Part shown: piece after piece, positions 45,665 through 55,065 of the stretch
Layout of the letters: each line of letters opens with the position of its first letter
Numbering within the stretch: the stretch's first letter is position 1
Assembly (NCBI RefSeq): GCF_003472385.1
Contig: NZ_QRLV01000008.1
Location: forward strand, 41,580 to 105,579
Source: Sutterella sp. AM11-39
GTDB lineage: Bacteria > Pseudomonadota > Gammaproteobacteria > Burkholderiales > Burkholderiaceae_F
Direction of reading: 5' to 3'
DNA length: 64,000 nucleotides
The notes under the pieces: model-generated
Told to the model about the DNA's origin: nothing
Seen by the model: the letters and a program-made list of their open reading frames with translations, nothing else
The model's database searches: none
Program-made: the position numbers and the translations under genes

Positions 45665-47689
45665 TTATCTCCTTGTTTTCTGCATTCTGTCCTTGGCTTC
45701 GACAATACGTCGAATCAAACCGCCCTGACGCTGAACCGGCGTGCGCAGCGCCTTTTTCACCACGGTAAGATTTCCGAAGACGTCCAGCGATCCATAGGTC
45801 GTCTGCTTACCGTTGCGCTCATCGCGCACGCGGGTGACGGCGGTGTAGAAAAGCTCTCGCGTAGCCAGCCCCGAGTTAGGATCCTGGGGCATGAGTACGG
45901 CAACGTGATGGTATTCCGAGCCTTGCGATTGATGAATCGTAATGGCAAAAGCAGGCTCAATGTGACCGATCAGGCCGAATCGCACCAGGCGTGCGCTGTC
46001 CGGAAAATAGACGTTGGCCTGCGTTGCATCGAATTCAGCTCCTTCAAACCAGCTCTGCCCCGGCATCACCACACCAATGTCGCCGTTGTAGACCTCAAGC
46101 ATCGAGTCGTTGCGGCGGACAATCATCGGACGAAACGCCGGATAAGGAATACCCTCTTTGACAAAAATCGATTCGGCAAACGCGTTGACGGCTTGCGCGC
46201 TCATCGGACCCTCGCGGTTAGAGGCAAGTACGCCAACGGAAAAGTAGAGCCGCGCAAGCTCACGCGCCGCATCGTGAAGCGACTTTTCTGTGCGATTGCG
46301 CCGCAGTTCCGCAATTACCTTGAGCGGCGAGGACAATTCGTTTTCAAACCACTTCTTAAAGCTCGCCGACAGATCGCCCTTGGGGGCATCCTCGTGCAGT
46401 CGCAGCGGATTGTCGACTCGCGGATCGTTGTCGCTGTTTTCGACAAAAGCGTCCGTCACAATCAGTTCCTCACCTTCGCGGCTTGCCTCTGCAATTTTTC
46501 CGAGCGCCTTGCTTGCATCAAAACGCCAGCTCTTTGTGAGATGGCTGATGTTATCGGCCAGCGGCCCTTTCAGGTCGCTCACGTCCGCAAAAAACGAACC
46601 GGGACCGACGGCGGCAAGCTGGAAGCGATCGCCGAGCAGAATCACTTTGGTTCTGTCGGCATCAATGCACTTGAACAAATTGCTTGCCAGGCGGATATCG
46701 ATCATGGACGACTCGTCAACCACAACGATGTCAGCTTGAAGAGGATTGTTCTTGCTCGGCGTTCTGCCGTCGGCTCCGGGCGTGTAGAGCAAACGGTGCA
46801 GCGTCTTGGCTTCCAGCCCCATAAGCTTTTCCTGAATGCCTTTTTCCTCAATGCGGCTGACGTTGTTTGCCACAGCCTCCTTCATGCGCGAGGCAGCTTT
46901 ACCGGTCGGCGCGGCAAGCTGAATGATCGCTTCGGGATCGTTCTCGATAAGACACTTGAGAATGTTGACCACGGCGGTGGTTTTGCCGGTTCCGGGACCT
47001 CCGCTGATCACTGTGAGACGGTTGGCCAAAGCAATGGTGGCGGCACGTTGCGCTTCATGCAGAGCGTCAACTTTGGCTACGGCCACAGAATCAAAGCCAA
47101 GTCTTGCCAGGTACTCGCCGAGCGTCTGTTCCTGCGCGTAAGACTTCTGCGTATAGACAAGCGTCTCGGCATCGGTCGTTTCGCTCACCAGCAAAGCCGG
47201 ACCGCCATCAAAGACGCCTACGCCGGCCGTCATGCCGGGAAGTCCCACCAGACCGAAATTGCAGAGTTCATTGACCAGCGCTTCAAACGTCAGCGTTTGC
47301 GCCAGAGGCTCAAATACCTTTCCGGCCGAAGAAGCGCGCCGCTGCATCGTGTCGTTGTAGAGTTCCAGGTGACGCTTGAACTTTTCTTTCCCGACGCACA
47401 GACTGCCGTTTTTGAGCGCATCGAAAACGCAGAACATCAAAAGCGACAACTTGTCTTCAATATCGGGACCTATACCGCTTTCGCCATGCCGCTGCAGCAT
47501 GCTGACGGCGGCACGCGCACGCATGCGCGCCGCGTCCAGATCGGCGTCCGTGGCTGCCGCGTTCGAGCCCAGGAGCCGGAGCGTTTTCGTCACAGTCTGC
47601 TGCTCGCGTACCTGCGCGGCATAAAGCACAGGACCGAAATCCAGACTCTGCTGTCGGCTGTCGTTTTGTGCGCGTCGATTTCTAGTCAT
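45665..47689 (-). CDS. recD: Exodeoxyribonuclease V alpha subunit
   Basis: Fast 5'-3' helicase subunit of RecBCD. 674 residues from ATG 47689, which overlaps the recB end by 8 bases; the open frame further up lies inside recB. Walker A GGPGTGKTTAVVNIL, motif II VVDESSMIDIRLASNLF, and the C-terminal UvrD-like domain with TIHQSQGSEYHHVAVLMP and FYTAVTRVRD. Final gene of recC-recB-recD. Confidence 0.94.
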   Translation of the reverse strand: MTRNRRAQNDSRQQSLDFGPVLYAAQVREQQTVTKTLRLLGSNAAATDADLDAARMRARAAVSMLQRHGESGIGPDIEDKLSLLMFCVFDALKNGSLCVGKEKFKRHLELYNDTMQRRASSAGKVFEPLAQTLTFEALVNELCNFGLVGLPGMTAGVGVFDGGPALLVSETTDAETLVYTQKSYAQEQTLGEYLARLGFDSVAVAKVDALHEAQRAATIALANRLTVISGGPGTGKTTAVVNILKCLIENDPEAIIQLAAPTGKAASRMKEAVANNVSRIEEKGIQEKLMGLEAKTLHRLLYTPGADGRTPSKNNPLQADIVVVDESSMIDIRLASNLFKCIDADRTKVILLGDRFQLAAVGPGSFFADVSDLKGPLADNISHLTKSWRFDASKALGKIAEASREGEELIVTDAFVENSDNDPRVDNPLRLHEDAPKGDLSASFKKWFENELSSPLKVIAELRRNRTEKSLHDAARELARLYFSVGVLASNREGPMSAQAVNAFAESIFVKEGIPYPAFRPMIVRRNDSMLEVYNGDIGVVMPGQSWFEGAEFDATQANVYFPDSARLVRFGLIGHIEPAFAITIHQSQGSEYHHVAVLMPQDPNSGLATRELFYTAVTRVRDERNGKQTTYGSLDVFGNLTVVKKALRTPVQRQGGLIRRIVEAKDRMQKTRR

Positions 47690-50600
47690 TGCTGTCACCC
47701 AAAAGCGCATCGAGCGCATCCACCGCCTCTCGCGGACAATCAAAATACACGCCGGTTCGTCTTCCCTTTTCGTCCAATGCGCACTGTGCGTTCACCCCGC
47801 GCACAAAAACGTAAAAGGCGCCACCGATAGCGTTCCATACCGTTTCCTGCGTCAACCCCGCTGTTGCCATCAGATGACGCTTAAGCGCCGTCAAATAAAT
47901 CACGTACTGCAGCGCGTAATGCTTGCGCTCAATTTCCCCGCGCAGCGCCTCTTGCGAATAATCCTCTGGCGAGGCTCCCAACCAGTTGCTCTTCCAGTCG
48001 AGGATGTAATACTTGCCGTCGGCAACGAACACCATGTCGATCGCACCGGTCAGATACCCTTGCAAAACATTGTCCCGGAGGCTTTGCATCGGGAAACCGT
48101 GCGAGGACATGCACTCGGCTACATCCTTGGAGCGAAGCTTCGAATTGGGAACCGAAAGCAGGAACGGCATTTCGCACTGACGCTCGCCGAACGTGAGTCG
48201 ATCGAGCACAAAGGGTGGTGTCGCTTCATTCGAACCGATCGTCTTTGCGTTAAAAAGCTCACATGAAACGGTGTTTCTAACGTAACCGGCAATGAGTTCA
48301 GCGCCGGCCTCGAGCACGGCCTCACGCTGCTGCGGGTCCGCCCGCCTTAGCAATGCGGAAGCAGCCAGCAACGGCCGAATGTTTTCAAGAACGGCTTCAC
48401 GGTTTTCCGGTTTGGCGTTCATCACGCGCTCAAGTAGCTTGTGAATCCAGTCGCCGGCCGCCGCACCGCGTAGTAACAACTGCGCCTGCAGTAGGTGCTC
48501 GTTCTGCCCTTCTTCAATCTCAACGGTCGCATCCTGCTCGCCCGCGGAGGCAGCAAAGGCGCGTTGATTTTCTTCATCGGCTTCCAAAACGGCATCGGCG
48601 CCTTCGAATTCCTCGGCTTCGAACTCTTCACCGACACTTGCGCCCAAACCGGAGGCGATTGCCGTAAAGCTCGATCGATGCCAGGCCGAATGAACGCTCA
48701 CCGGATCGGCAGCCTGTACGCGTAGGGCCTGCACACTCATGACGGGAGCGGCAGGGGGAACGCTCGAGCGGATTTCAAAAAGATCCTCCCCCGAACAGGT
48801 TTCCGACGGCACAAGGTTTTGCTGCAAATCTCGACAAAGCGCCTCGCAGACGACCCGAACGTCGGGCAACTGTCCTGATTGCTTGATCGATGCAAGATAG
48901 CGCCGGCGGGTTTCTTCGGCGGCATTACGCACAATTCCCAAAACGTCAACATACTCCTTCATCGTTTGGGCAACCGGAGAAACCTCGCCGGTCATCGCCT
49001 GTACATAGGCGTTGTTCGCACTGTCCCTGGAGTATTGCCTGCTGTTGGCTGCGATAAAAAGCGGCAACACCAGACGGGACGACGCACGCGTCATGGCCAC
49101 GTAGGCCTGACGCAAAAGCTCGAGCTGCCTACCCTCGAATACTTTGCCGCTTGCGTCTTCCCTTTCATTGGGATTGACACTAACCTCATCGCTGTCGGCG
49201 CCGCCGGACATCCAGAAAGTTTCGGCGTCCCGCCTTTGTGACCTCATAGACTCGGTTTGCACCAGATATACGACCGGGTATTCGAGCCCTTTGCTGGCGT
49301 GAACGGTCACCACCCGAACCACGTTTTCATCATTGGGCTTTCTCACGCAATGGTTTTCATTGGGCCGACTAGGGTGCGCCAAGCGCGTCATGGCGCGCAA
49401 AACGGCTCCGGGCGAACCCACTTGCCGATAAATTTCCTGAAGAAGCTCACCGAGCTGTTCGTGGTTCATCAGCATCGCAACGCCGCCTTGAATAGGCAGC
49501 AGCCGTTCCTGCAGGCGGCGTTCGCGAGCTATGTAAGACAAAGCCGCTGCAGGGCCACTCGCCTCGAATCGCTCAAGAGCGTTTTGAAGGAGCTGCCGAT
49601 CGGCACCCGCCGCCGACAAATCCTCGCGAATGTCACTGAGCGTTCGTCCGATCAGCCGTGTGGCTCGGGCCGTCGCAAACTTTTTTGTATCCGTCGGCGA
49701 AAGCATCGCTTCAAAAACAGCTCTCACGTCGTCGGCTTCAGACGTCGTAAACACGTTCGTCTGATCGTCAAGCAGCGTGCGTACGCCGCGCGCGAGCAGT
49801 TCGCGCTGAACGTGCTGTGAGGCGGAACGCTTTTTAACCAGAATCGCGATGTCACCGGGACGCAGCACGCGCCATTGTCCGTGTCGATAGATATAAACCG
49901 ATCCGTCCAGCAAAGAGGCGATGTCATCGGCCATGTATTTGGCTTCGGCCTGTCTTACGGCCTCGATTTTGGAGCCTGACAGCGTTTCGTCGTCCACCCA
50001 AAGACTCATGACCGGCACAAATTCCGGTTTGCCATCGCGAATCCTCACCAATGGCATGGCCGAAGCACCGGTTTTGAGATCCGAATAGCGAATGTCGGCA
50101 GACAGAAAACTGCCTGAGGAACCGTTAGCGGAGAAAAATGCATTGACGGCCGTCACCAGTGCCGGGGTCGAACGGTAGTTGGTCTCGAGCGTACGAAGCC
50201 CTGCCGTTTCGCTTTGGCCGCCCATTTGCTCGATGTCATTTCTCGCTTGCAGATAGACATCGAGCTCTGCGCCGCGAAAGGCATAGATCGCCTGCTTGGG
50301 ATCGCCCACAAAAAAGACGCTCTTGGGAGCCTGGGGCACATCGGCCAAAAACAACGCTTTAAAAATTCGGTACTGGATGCGATCGGTATCCTGAAACTCA
50401 TCGATCAGGACGGCATCGTAACGATTGCGGATGCGCTCAAGGGCCGAATCGCCGCTTTGAACAAGCGAATACATCTCGGTCAGAAGCGCGGAAAAACTCT
50501 TGACGCCGTGCAGCCGCTCAAGTTCGCGTACGCGCCGCGGACCTTCCTGCAGAAAGCGCTCGAAAAGCTCCTTAAGCGCCGGATCGCTCAAATCGTCACT

Positions 50601-51218
50601 GTCAATCCGAGCCTGAGGCTTAACGCTGCTGCCATGTTCTCCGAGCTTGGAAAGTAACTGCGGCAACGATCCCCACTCAAGCACTTTGGCTCTTTGCTCG
50701 GGCGTCAGCGCCGGCAATTCACGCCGCAAAAAGGCTTGAGTGACTTCGGCTTCAAAACCGGTATCACTCACGAACTCAACGTCGTAGGCACCGGCACGCG
50801 TAAAGATGAATTCACTCAGCATCTTCTGGCAAAAGCCGTGAATCGTCAGAATGCTCGCCTCGTCAAAATGTTCGAGAGCACTTTCGATCAGCGCTGCCGG
50901 ATCATGCTCACGCAAACGGGAGCGCTCGAAAAAAGTTTCGAATTCGGATTGCTCGTCGCCGTTTTTGAGCACTGCGGACGCTTTGAAGAAAAGCGCACGC
51001 ACGCGCTCGCGCAGCTCGGCCGTCGCCGCATTGGTAAAGGTCACGACAAGGATTCTGTCAATGGACACCGCCTCTTCAATCACCAAACGCAACACGATGC
51101 GCTCAAGGGCAAACGTTTTTCCCGTGCCGGCGCTTGCTTCCACGAGCCAGCGCCCGCTTAGGTCAGCCGTCTGAACATCAAAGCCGGACGTCAATTCTTT
51201 TCTCTCGGTTTCGTTCAT
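47682..51218 (-). CDS. recB: Exodeoxyribonuclease V beta subunit
   Basis: 3'-5' helicase and nuclease subunit of RecBCD, 1178 residues. Walker A EASAGTGKTFALERIV near residue 30, DEFQDTDRIQYRIF motif II, GDPKQAIYAFRGAELDVY motif III, VHASKGLEYPVVYLV motif V and TRASSRLVLPLF motif VI. C-terminal RecB nuclease: GAIDMVFVADGKYYILDWKSNWLG with the catalytic D-x-K, then ALQYVIYLTALKRHL. ATG at 51218 with AGGAATTGAGAG upstream, 4 bases after recC. Confidence 0.96.
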   Translation of the reverse strand: MNETERKELTSGFDVQTADLSGRWLVEASAGTGKTFALERIVLRLVIEEAVSIDRILVVTFTNAATAELRERVRALFFKASAVLKNGDEQSEFETFFERSRLREHDPAALIESALEHFDEASILTIHGFCQKMLSEFIFTRAGAYDVEFVSDTGFEAEVTQAFLRRELPALTPEQRAKVLEWGSLPQLLSKLGEHGSSVKPQARIDSDDLSDPALKELFERFLQEGPRRVRELERLHGVKSFSALLTEMYSLVQSGDSALERIRNRYDAVLIDEFQDTDRIQYRIFKALFLADVPQAPKSVFFVGDPKQAIYAFRGAELDVYLQARNDIEQMGGQSETAGLRTLETNYRSTPALVTAVNAFFSANGSSGSFLSADIRYSDLKTGASAMPLVRIRDGKPEFVPVMSLWVDDETLSGSKIEAVRQAEAKYMADDIASLLDGSVYIYRHGQWRVLRPGDIAILVKKRSASQHVQRELLARGVRTLLDDQTNVFTTSEADDVRAVFEAMLSPTDTKKFATARATRLIGRTLSDIREDLSAAGADRQLLQNALERFEASGPAAALSYIARERRLQERLLPIQGGVAMLMNHEQLGELLQEIYRQVGSPGAVLRAMTRLAHPSRPNENHCVRKPNDENVVRVVTVHASKGLEYPVVYLVQTESMRSQRRDAETFWMSGGADSDEVSVNPNEREDASGKVFEGRQLELLRQAYVAMTRASSRLVLPLFIAANSRQYSRDSANNAYVQAMTGEVSPVAQTMKEYVDVLGIVRNAAEETRRRYLASIKQSGQLPDVRVVCEALCRDLQQNLVPSETCSGEDLFEIRSSVPPAAPVMSVQALRVQAADPVSVHSAWHRSSFTAIASGLGASVGEEFEAEEFEGADAVLEADEENQRAFAASAGEQDATVEIEEGQNEHLLQAQLLLRGAAAGDWIHKLLERVMNAKPENREAVLENIRPLLAASALLRRADPQQREAVLEAGAELIAGYVRNTVSCELFNAKTIGSNEATPPFVLDRLTFGERQCEMPFLLSVPNSKLRSKDVAECMSSHGFPMQSLRDNVLQGYLTGAIDMVFVADGKYYILDWKSNWLGASPEDYSQEALRGEIERKHYALQYVIYLTALKRHLMATAGLTQETVWNAIGGAFYVFVRGVNAQCALDEKGRRTGVYFDCPREAVDALDALLGDSND

Positions 51219-51221
51219 CTC

Positions 51222-54200
51222 TCAATTCCTTGCGTCCGTCTCAATTCCGATGTCCTCGAAGCTGGCCACTGCTGCGTTAAAGATTTCTTCGGGACTTCCC
51301 TTCGGTTTCTTTGATTTTTTCGAGGTTGTCGGCTTTTCGGCAATATCGAACATACCGGCTATGGCCACCACCGCTTCCTTGAGCTTTTTGCAGCTTGCAG
51401 CCGCCAGATCGCCGTCTTTGAGTCCCCGCCAGATCAGGGAAGTTCCATCGCAGGCCGAATCGTCTGCCAGAATCGGTCGGGCCTCAGCATGACAGTTGAC
51501 AAGAGCAAGCATGCTTGTCACCACATCCTGCAGCAACCCTGTCGTATTGCTCGCCCCTTCATCGTCACTGACATGCCAGCGGTAATGAAATGTCCCCTTC
51601 GACTCATCCCCGCCGAAGAATACGAAATCGATCGGCTTGTACCCCTTTTTTAAGGTCATCAGATTAACCGCGGCAAACTGCAGAAAAGTCCTCAGCAGAT
51701 CGTTTTCGGAAATGCCGATCACTCCGACAACGATTTCGTCCTTGTTGTTTTTAAAGCCGTCGTGGTCAGGCACCGCAAGCGTACTGAACGGTCGATTTCG
51801 CATTTCCTCAAACACAAGCCGTCCGCCTTCAACACGCACGGGCACCCCTGCGTCAGAAAGCATCTCTTCGGTCAGCTTTTCGTGCATCTGACCGAGCACA
51901 TCCACGAACTTCTCGACCAACAGCCGGCGTACGCTCTGCTCGCCAATTGTCGGGTCGCAGGAAGTAACCTCCAGGATTTCATCCTCCGTCATCCCTTCGG
52001 CAAACGCTCTGTCCATACGGCGACGAACTTTGCTCCTGAATAAGAAGTCCCTGCTGCCGTATCGCCGGATCGGCGTCGTCTCCGCCTGCTCGTACGAAGC
52101 AGAGGTCAAACCGATCAGCTTGAGCGAGTTGTTTTCGGCGTAAGTAAAGAACTTGACAAGGCTGTCGACCGACAAAGTTGCTCGTCGACTGACGGAAATC
52201 GGAGCGTCGGCAAAAGGCTCCTCCTGAGCCAAATAGCCGCTCTCAATAGCCTTATTGACGGCTGCGGCAAGCGAAGCACTGCGGCAGCGAAGCACTCCCA
52301 TCTGCGGCAAGAAGCTTTCGGACGAAGCAGCCAGTGCCGGCACAGTCTTGGTGAGTTTGCGTTCGATTTCCGTAGGATCGTCGAGCCCCTCGGCCAGAGC
52401 TTGCTTCAAATCCTGCAAAACGACCGAAGGATTGGCAGGTACCGAACCCGAACCGATCGAATACGACACATAGAAATGGCGTTGCGCTGCAAGCAGCAAA
52501 TCCAAAAAGACGCCGCGGTTGCTCTCGCGCGAGTCCCTGTCGCCGCGACGCGCCACGTGAAGTTCCTTGCCGTCGACAACAAGCTTGGCGGCCGTGAGAT
52601 CAAACTCTTCGCGTCGCGAACTGCCCGGGAAAGATTCACCGTCGTTGAGTCCGATGACTGCGACACACTTAAACGGCATGCCGACGAAGTCTCCCGTGCG
52701 TGCAAACGTGACTCGCCCCGTGGCTCGCGCCGTCGTCTTGTTCGTACGCATCGTCTTTTCCAGCGCCGAACACCAGGTCTCAAACGTAATTTCCTGAGCG
52801 CCGAGCACTTCGGTTGCGCTTTGCGCCAGCGACGCGGCTCGCAGCACAAAAGCAATCATCTCGGGCGACTTGGCGTATCCCGCAAAGAGCGTGTCGGCAA
52901 AGCGACGCGTGGTTTCAAGCCACGCCTCAGCCGTTTGCCGCTCAGGCATTTGGCCGATGTCAAGAAACGCACTCGCCAAGGCCAGCAAGAAGTCAAAGGT
53001 CTCGCCATCTTCTTCAGTCCCATCGAATCCCCCGAGCTCACAGCCGCTCACGGCAAACACATCGTGAGCGACAAGTCCGTCCGACTGTCCCACAAGATTG
53101 CCCGCGACCAGACGCTCGAGCGCACGTTCAAGCGTGCCTTCATACGCATCGCCCCCTTCGGGCCAAGCCGCAGAACGCGCGATCGCACTTTTGGCGTGCG
53201 CCTCGCTGAGTCCCCAGCGGTATCCGGCTGCCGCAAGCCAGTTGGAGATCAGAGAAACATTGGCGTTGCCCTGAGAACGTGCAGCGGCAAAGGCTGGCAT
53301 CTCCAACAGTTCGATGAATTCCGATGCGGTGGCCGCACCGCCCACAAAACGCATGGCGGCAAGCATGGCGCGCGCGGCGCTGTTGACGTCAAGCTCCGAC
53401 TGACCGGCTATGTGGTAACTCAGGTATTCTTCCTCGCTTCTGGCTCCCATCACCGCCGCAATGACGCCAGCCATCGCATCGATGTCCGGCGTCACCACCA
53501 AAAAGTCGGACGCCTTGAGCGGTTCGTCCGTCTTTGCCGAAGCCTCAATCATGGAAGCGATCCAGTCGCACAGCGTCTGCACTTCGCGAACAGCGTTGGG
53601 TGCTCGAACGATCAGGAAAGAATCATCGTCATCGGCCACCGTTTGGGGTAATGCATTCGGATCGTCTTCAAGCACCGCCTGCTGCAGCGAACCCAAAACA
53701 TTGTTTTCGCGAGGACGCAGGTAAATATCAGCGGACTGCTCGGCTTTAGCTTTGAGTTGGAGCATATCGGCGAGCGCCTCCGCACCCACCGTTTGATTGT
53801 GCGGCTCGGTGCGCGGAACCTCAGGCAAGTCGTCCTCCAAAAAGACGGCATCTTCGCCCGTGTCCTGAGTTACGAAACAACGTAGACGATCGATCAGGGC
53901 GCGGCGCACGGCCGCGTTGCGGTGAAACCAGGTAAAGCCGTCTTCTCCCTTGACCGTCGGATCGAACCAAAACGCCGACGAGGGGTTCTGGACATAAAGA
54001 TAGACGCAACGGCGACGGGATTCAGCCAACAACTGCGGCAGAGCCAGAGGAGGCAATTCCCTCGGTATGAAGACGTAAAGCGGATCGATGTTTTTTTCGG
54101 ATTCGCGCATGCGCTCGAGCCACGTCTCGGGAATTTTCAAAAAAGTATCGGCCGTGGGCCACAGCTTGGTACCGTCGGCCTTGGTACGGGAACAAAGTTC

Positions 54201-54761
54201 CAGCCAGAGCGCCTTTTGCCAGGCAAAGTCCGGGTGTTGCATCAAAACGGTGGCTTCGCGCGTGGTCCGTTCGACATTGTTGTTTGTCAGACTTTTGCCC
54301 GCCCAGTTCCAGAGCCAATCGGCGCGATAGGAAAAATAAGTCGAAAAAAGACTGGCGATGCGGCTTACCAACGGCCATAAAGCCGCAGAGGCGTTGTCCT
54401 CAATGTATTTTTTAAGGCGCGCGCATTCGGGCCGTGCAAGGAACGCCTGATCGGTGACGACGGCGTAAATTCCCCACTCGAGCGCTCTCGCACGTCCGCT
54501 CACATCGGGAGAGCCGTGGTTCATCCGATCGAGCCATGCCTGCGTCGTCACAAAGCGAATACCGCTTGCAATGCCCTGGGCATCGGCCAAAGAACGATTG
54601 AGCTCGTCCTTGACGGCTTCGTCCGGCACCACCACTTCGGCAGAGAAAAAGACCGAACGCAAACTTGCTGCCGACTGTCGCCTCAAGATGAGGGCATTCA
54701 TGAAAAGCGCCTTGAGAACGTCGTAAGAATTGCTGAAATACGGATAGATCACTGCTCTCAC
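51222..54761 (-). CDS. recC: Exodeoxyribonuclease V gamma subunit
   Basis: Chi-recognition subunit of RecBCD, 1179 residues. The N-terminus VIYPYFSNSYDVLKALFMNALIL matches the RecC opening pattern (hydrophobic strand, YxSN, DxL). An inactive helicase fold (WSPTADTFLKIPETWL, LYVFIPRELPPLALPQLL) and DFLVVTPDIDAMAGVIAAVMG follow, then the central FVGMPFKCVAVIGLNDGESFPGSSRREEFDL typical of RecC, and PIDFVFFGGDESKGTFHYRW near the end. I chose GTG at 54761, with AAGG 8 bases upstream; the frame could start at TTG 54764. First gene of the operon. RecC is poorly conserved, so the call also leans on recB and recD. Confidence 0.92.
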   Translation of the reverse strand: MRAVIYPYFSNSYDVLKALFMNALILRRQSAASLRSVFFSAEVVVPDEAVKDELNRSLADAQGIASGIRFVTTQAWLDRMNHGSPDVSGRARALEWGIYAVVTDQAFLARPECARLKKYIEDNASAALWPLVSRIASLFSTYFSYRADWLWNWAGKSLTNNNVERTTREATVLMQHPDFAWQKALWLELCSRTKADGTKLWPTADTFLKIPETWLERMRESEKNIDPLYVFIPRELPPLALPQLLAESRRRCVYLYVQNPSSAFWFDPTVKGEDGFTWFHRNAAVRRALIDRLRCFVTQDTGEDAVFLEDDLPEVPRTEPHNQTVGAEALADMLQLKAKAEQSADIYLRPRENNVLGSLQQAVLEDDPNALPQTVADDDDSFLIVRAPNAVREVQTLCDWIASMIEASAKTDEPLKASDFLVVTPDIDAMAGVIAAVMGARSEEEYLSYHIAGQSELDVNSAARAMLAAMRFVGGAATASEFIELLEMPAFAAARSQGNANVSLISNWLAAAGYRWGLSEAHAKSAIARSAAWPEGGDAYEGTLERALERLVAGNLVGQSDGLVAHDVFAVSGCELGGFDGTEEDGETFDFLLALASAFLDIGQMPERQTAEAWLETTRRFADTLFAGYAKSPEMIAFVLRAASLAQSATEVLGAQEITFETWCSALEKTMRTNKTTARATGRVTFARTGDFVGMPFKCVAVIGLNDGESFPGSSRREEFDLTAAKLVVDGKELHVARRGDRDSRESNRGVFLDLLLAAQRHFYVSYSIGSGSVPANPSVVLQDLKQALAEGLDDPTEIERKLTKTVPALAASSESFLPQMGVLRCRSASLAAAVNKAIESGYLAQEEPFADAPISVSRRATLSVDSLVKFFTYAENNSLKLIGLTSASYEQAETTPIRRYGSRDFLFRSKVRRRMDRAFAEGMTEDEILEVTSCDPTIGEQSVRRLLVEKFVDVLGQMHEKLTEEMLSDAGVPVRVEGGRLVFEEMRNRPFSTLAVPDHDGFKNNKDEIVVGVIGISENDLLRTFLQFAAVNLMTLKKGYKPIDFVFFGGDESKGTFHYRWHVSDDEGASNTTGLLQDVVTSMLALVNCHAEARPILADDSACDGTSLIWRGLKDGDLAAASCKKLKEAVVAIAGMFDIAEKPTTSKKSKKPKGSPEEIFNAAVASFEDIGIETDARN

Positions 54762-54764
54762 CAA

Positions 54765-55065
54765 TCGGGCCTTTGGGCACCACGCTCAAAAAGAGTCGAT
54801 GCTGCGGCTTTTTTGTTGCAAATCGGCAATACGACTGCCGTCGGTTCTCGAATTTTATGCGCGGCCGGTCGCGCGTTGAGCAAGCCGGCCGCAGACGTGC
54901 GAAAATACGGCCTCAATAAAAATTGGATATACCGCTTGTGTGCCGCGGCATGTTCCACCTGACGGACTGCGCGCGGGTTTTGTTGTGCGTGGAAAACCGA
55001 TCGGACCCTCGCCTGCGGCGCGACGAGCAAATGAATTTTGCAAAGTCTTCTTTTCTAAACGCGTC
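54765..55065. other. Divergent intergenic region recC / valS
   Basis: About 300 bases between the two divergent starts. I see no ORF with coding character, no tRNA and no clear terminator. It must carry both promoters, but I found only weak -10-like sequences (for example TATACC near 54928) without good -35 partners. Confidence 0.5.
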
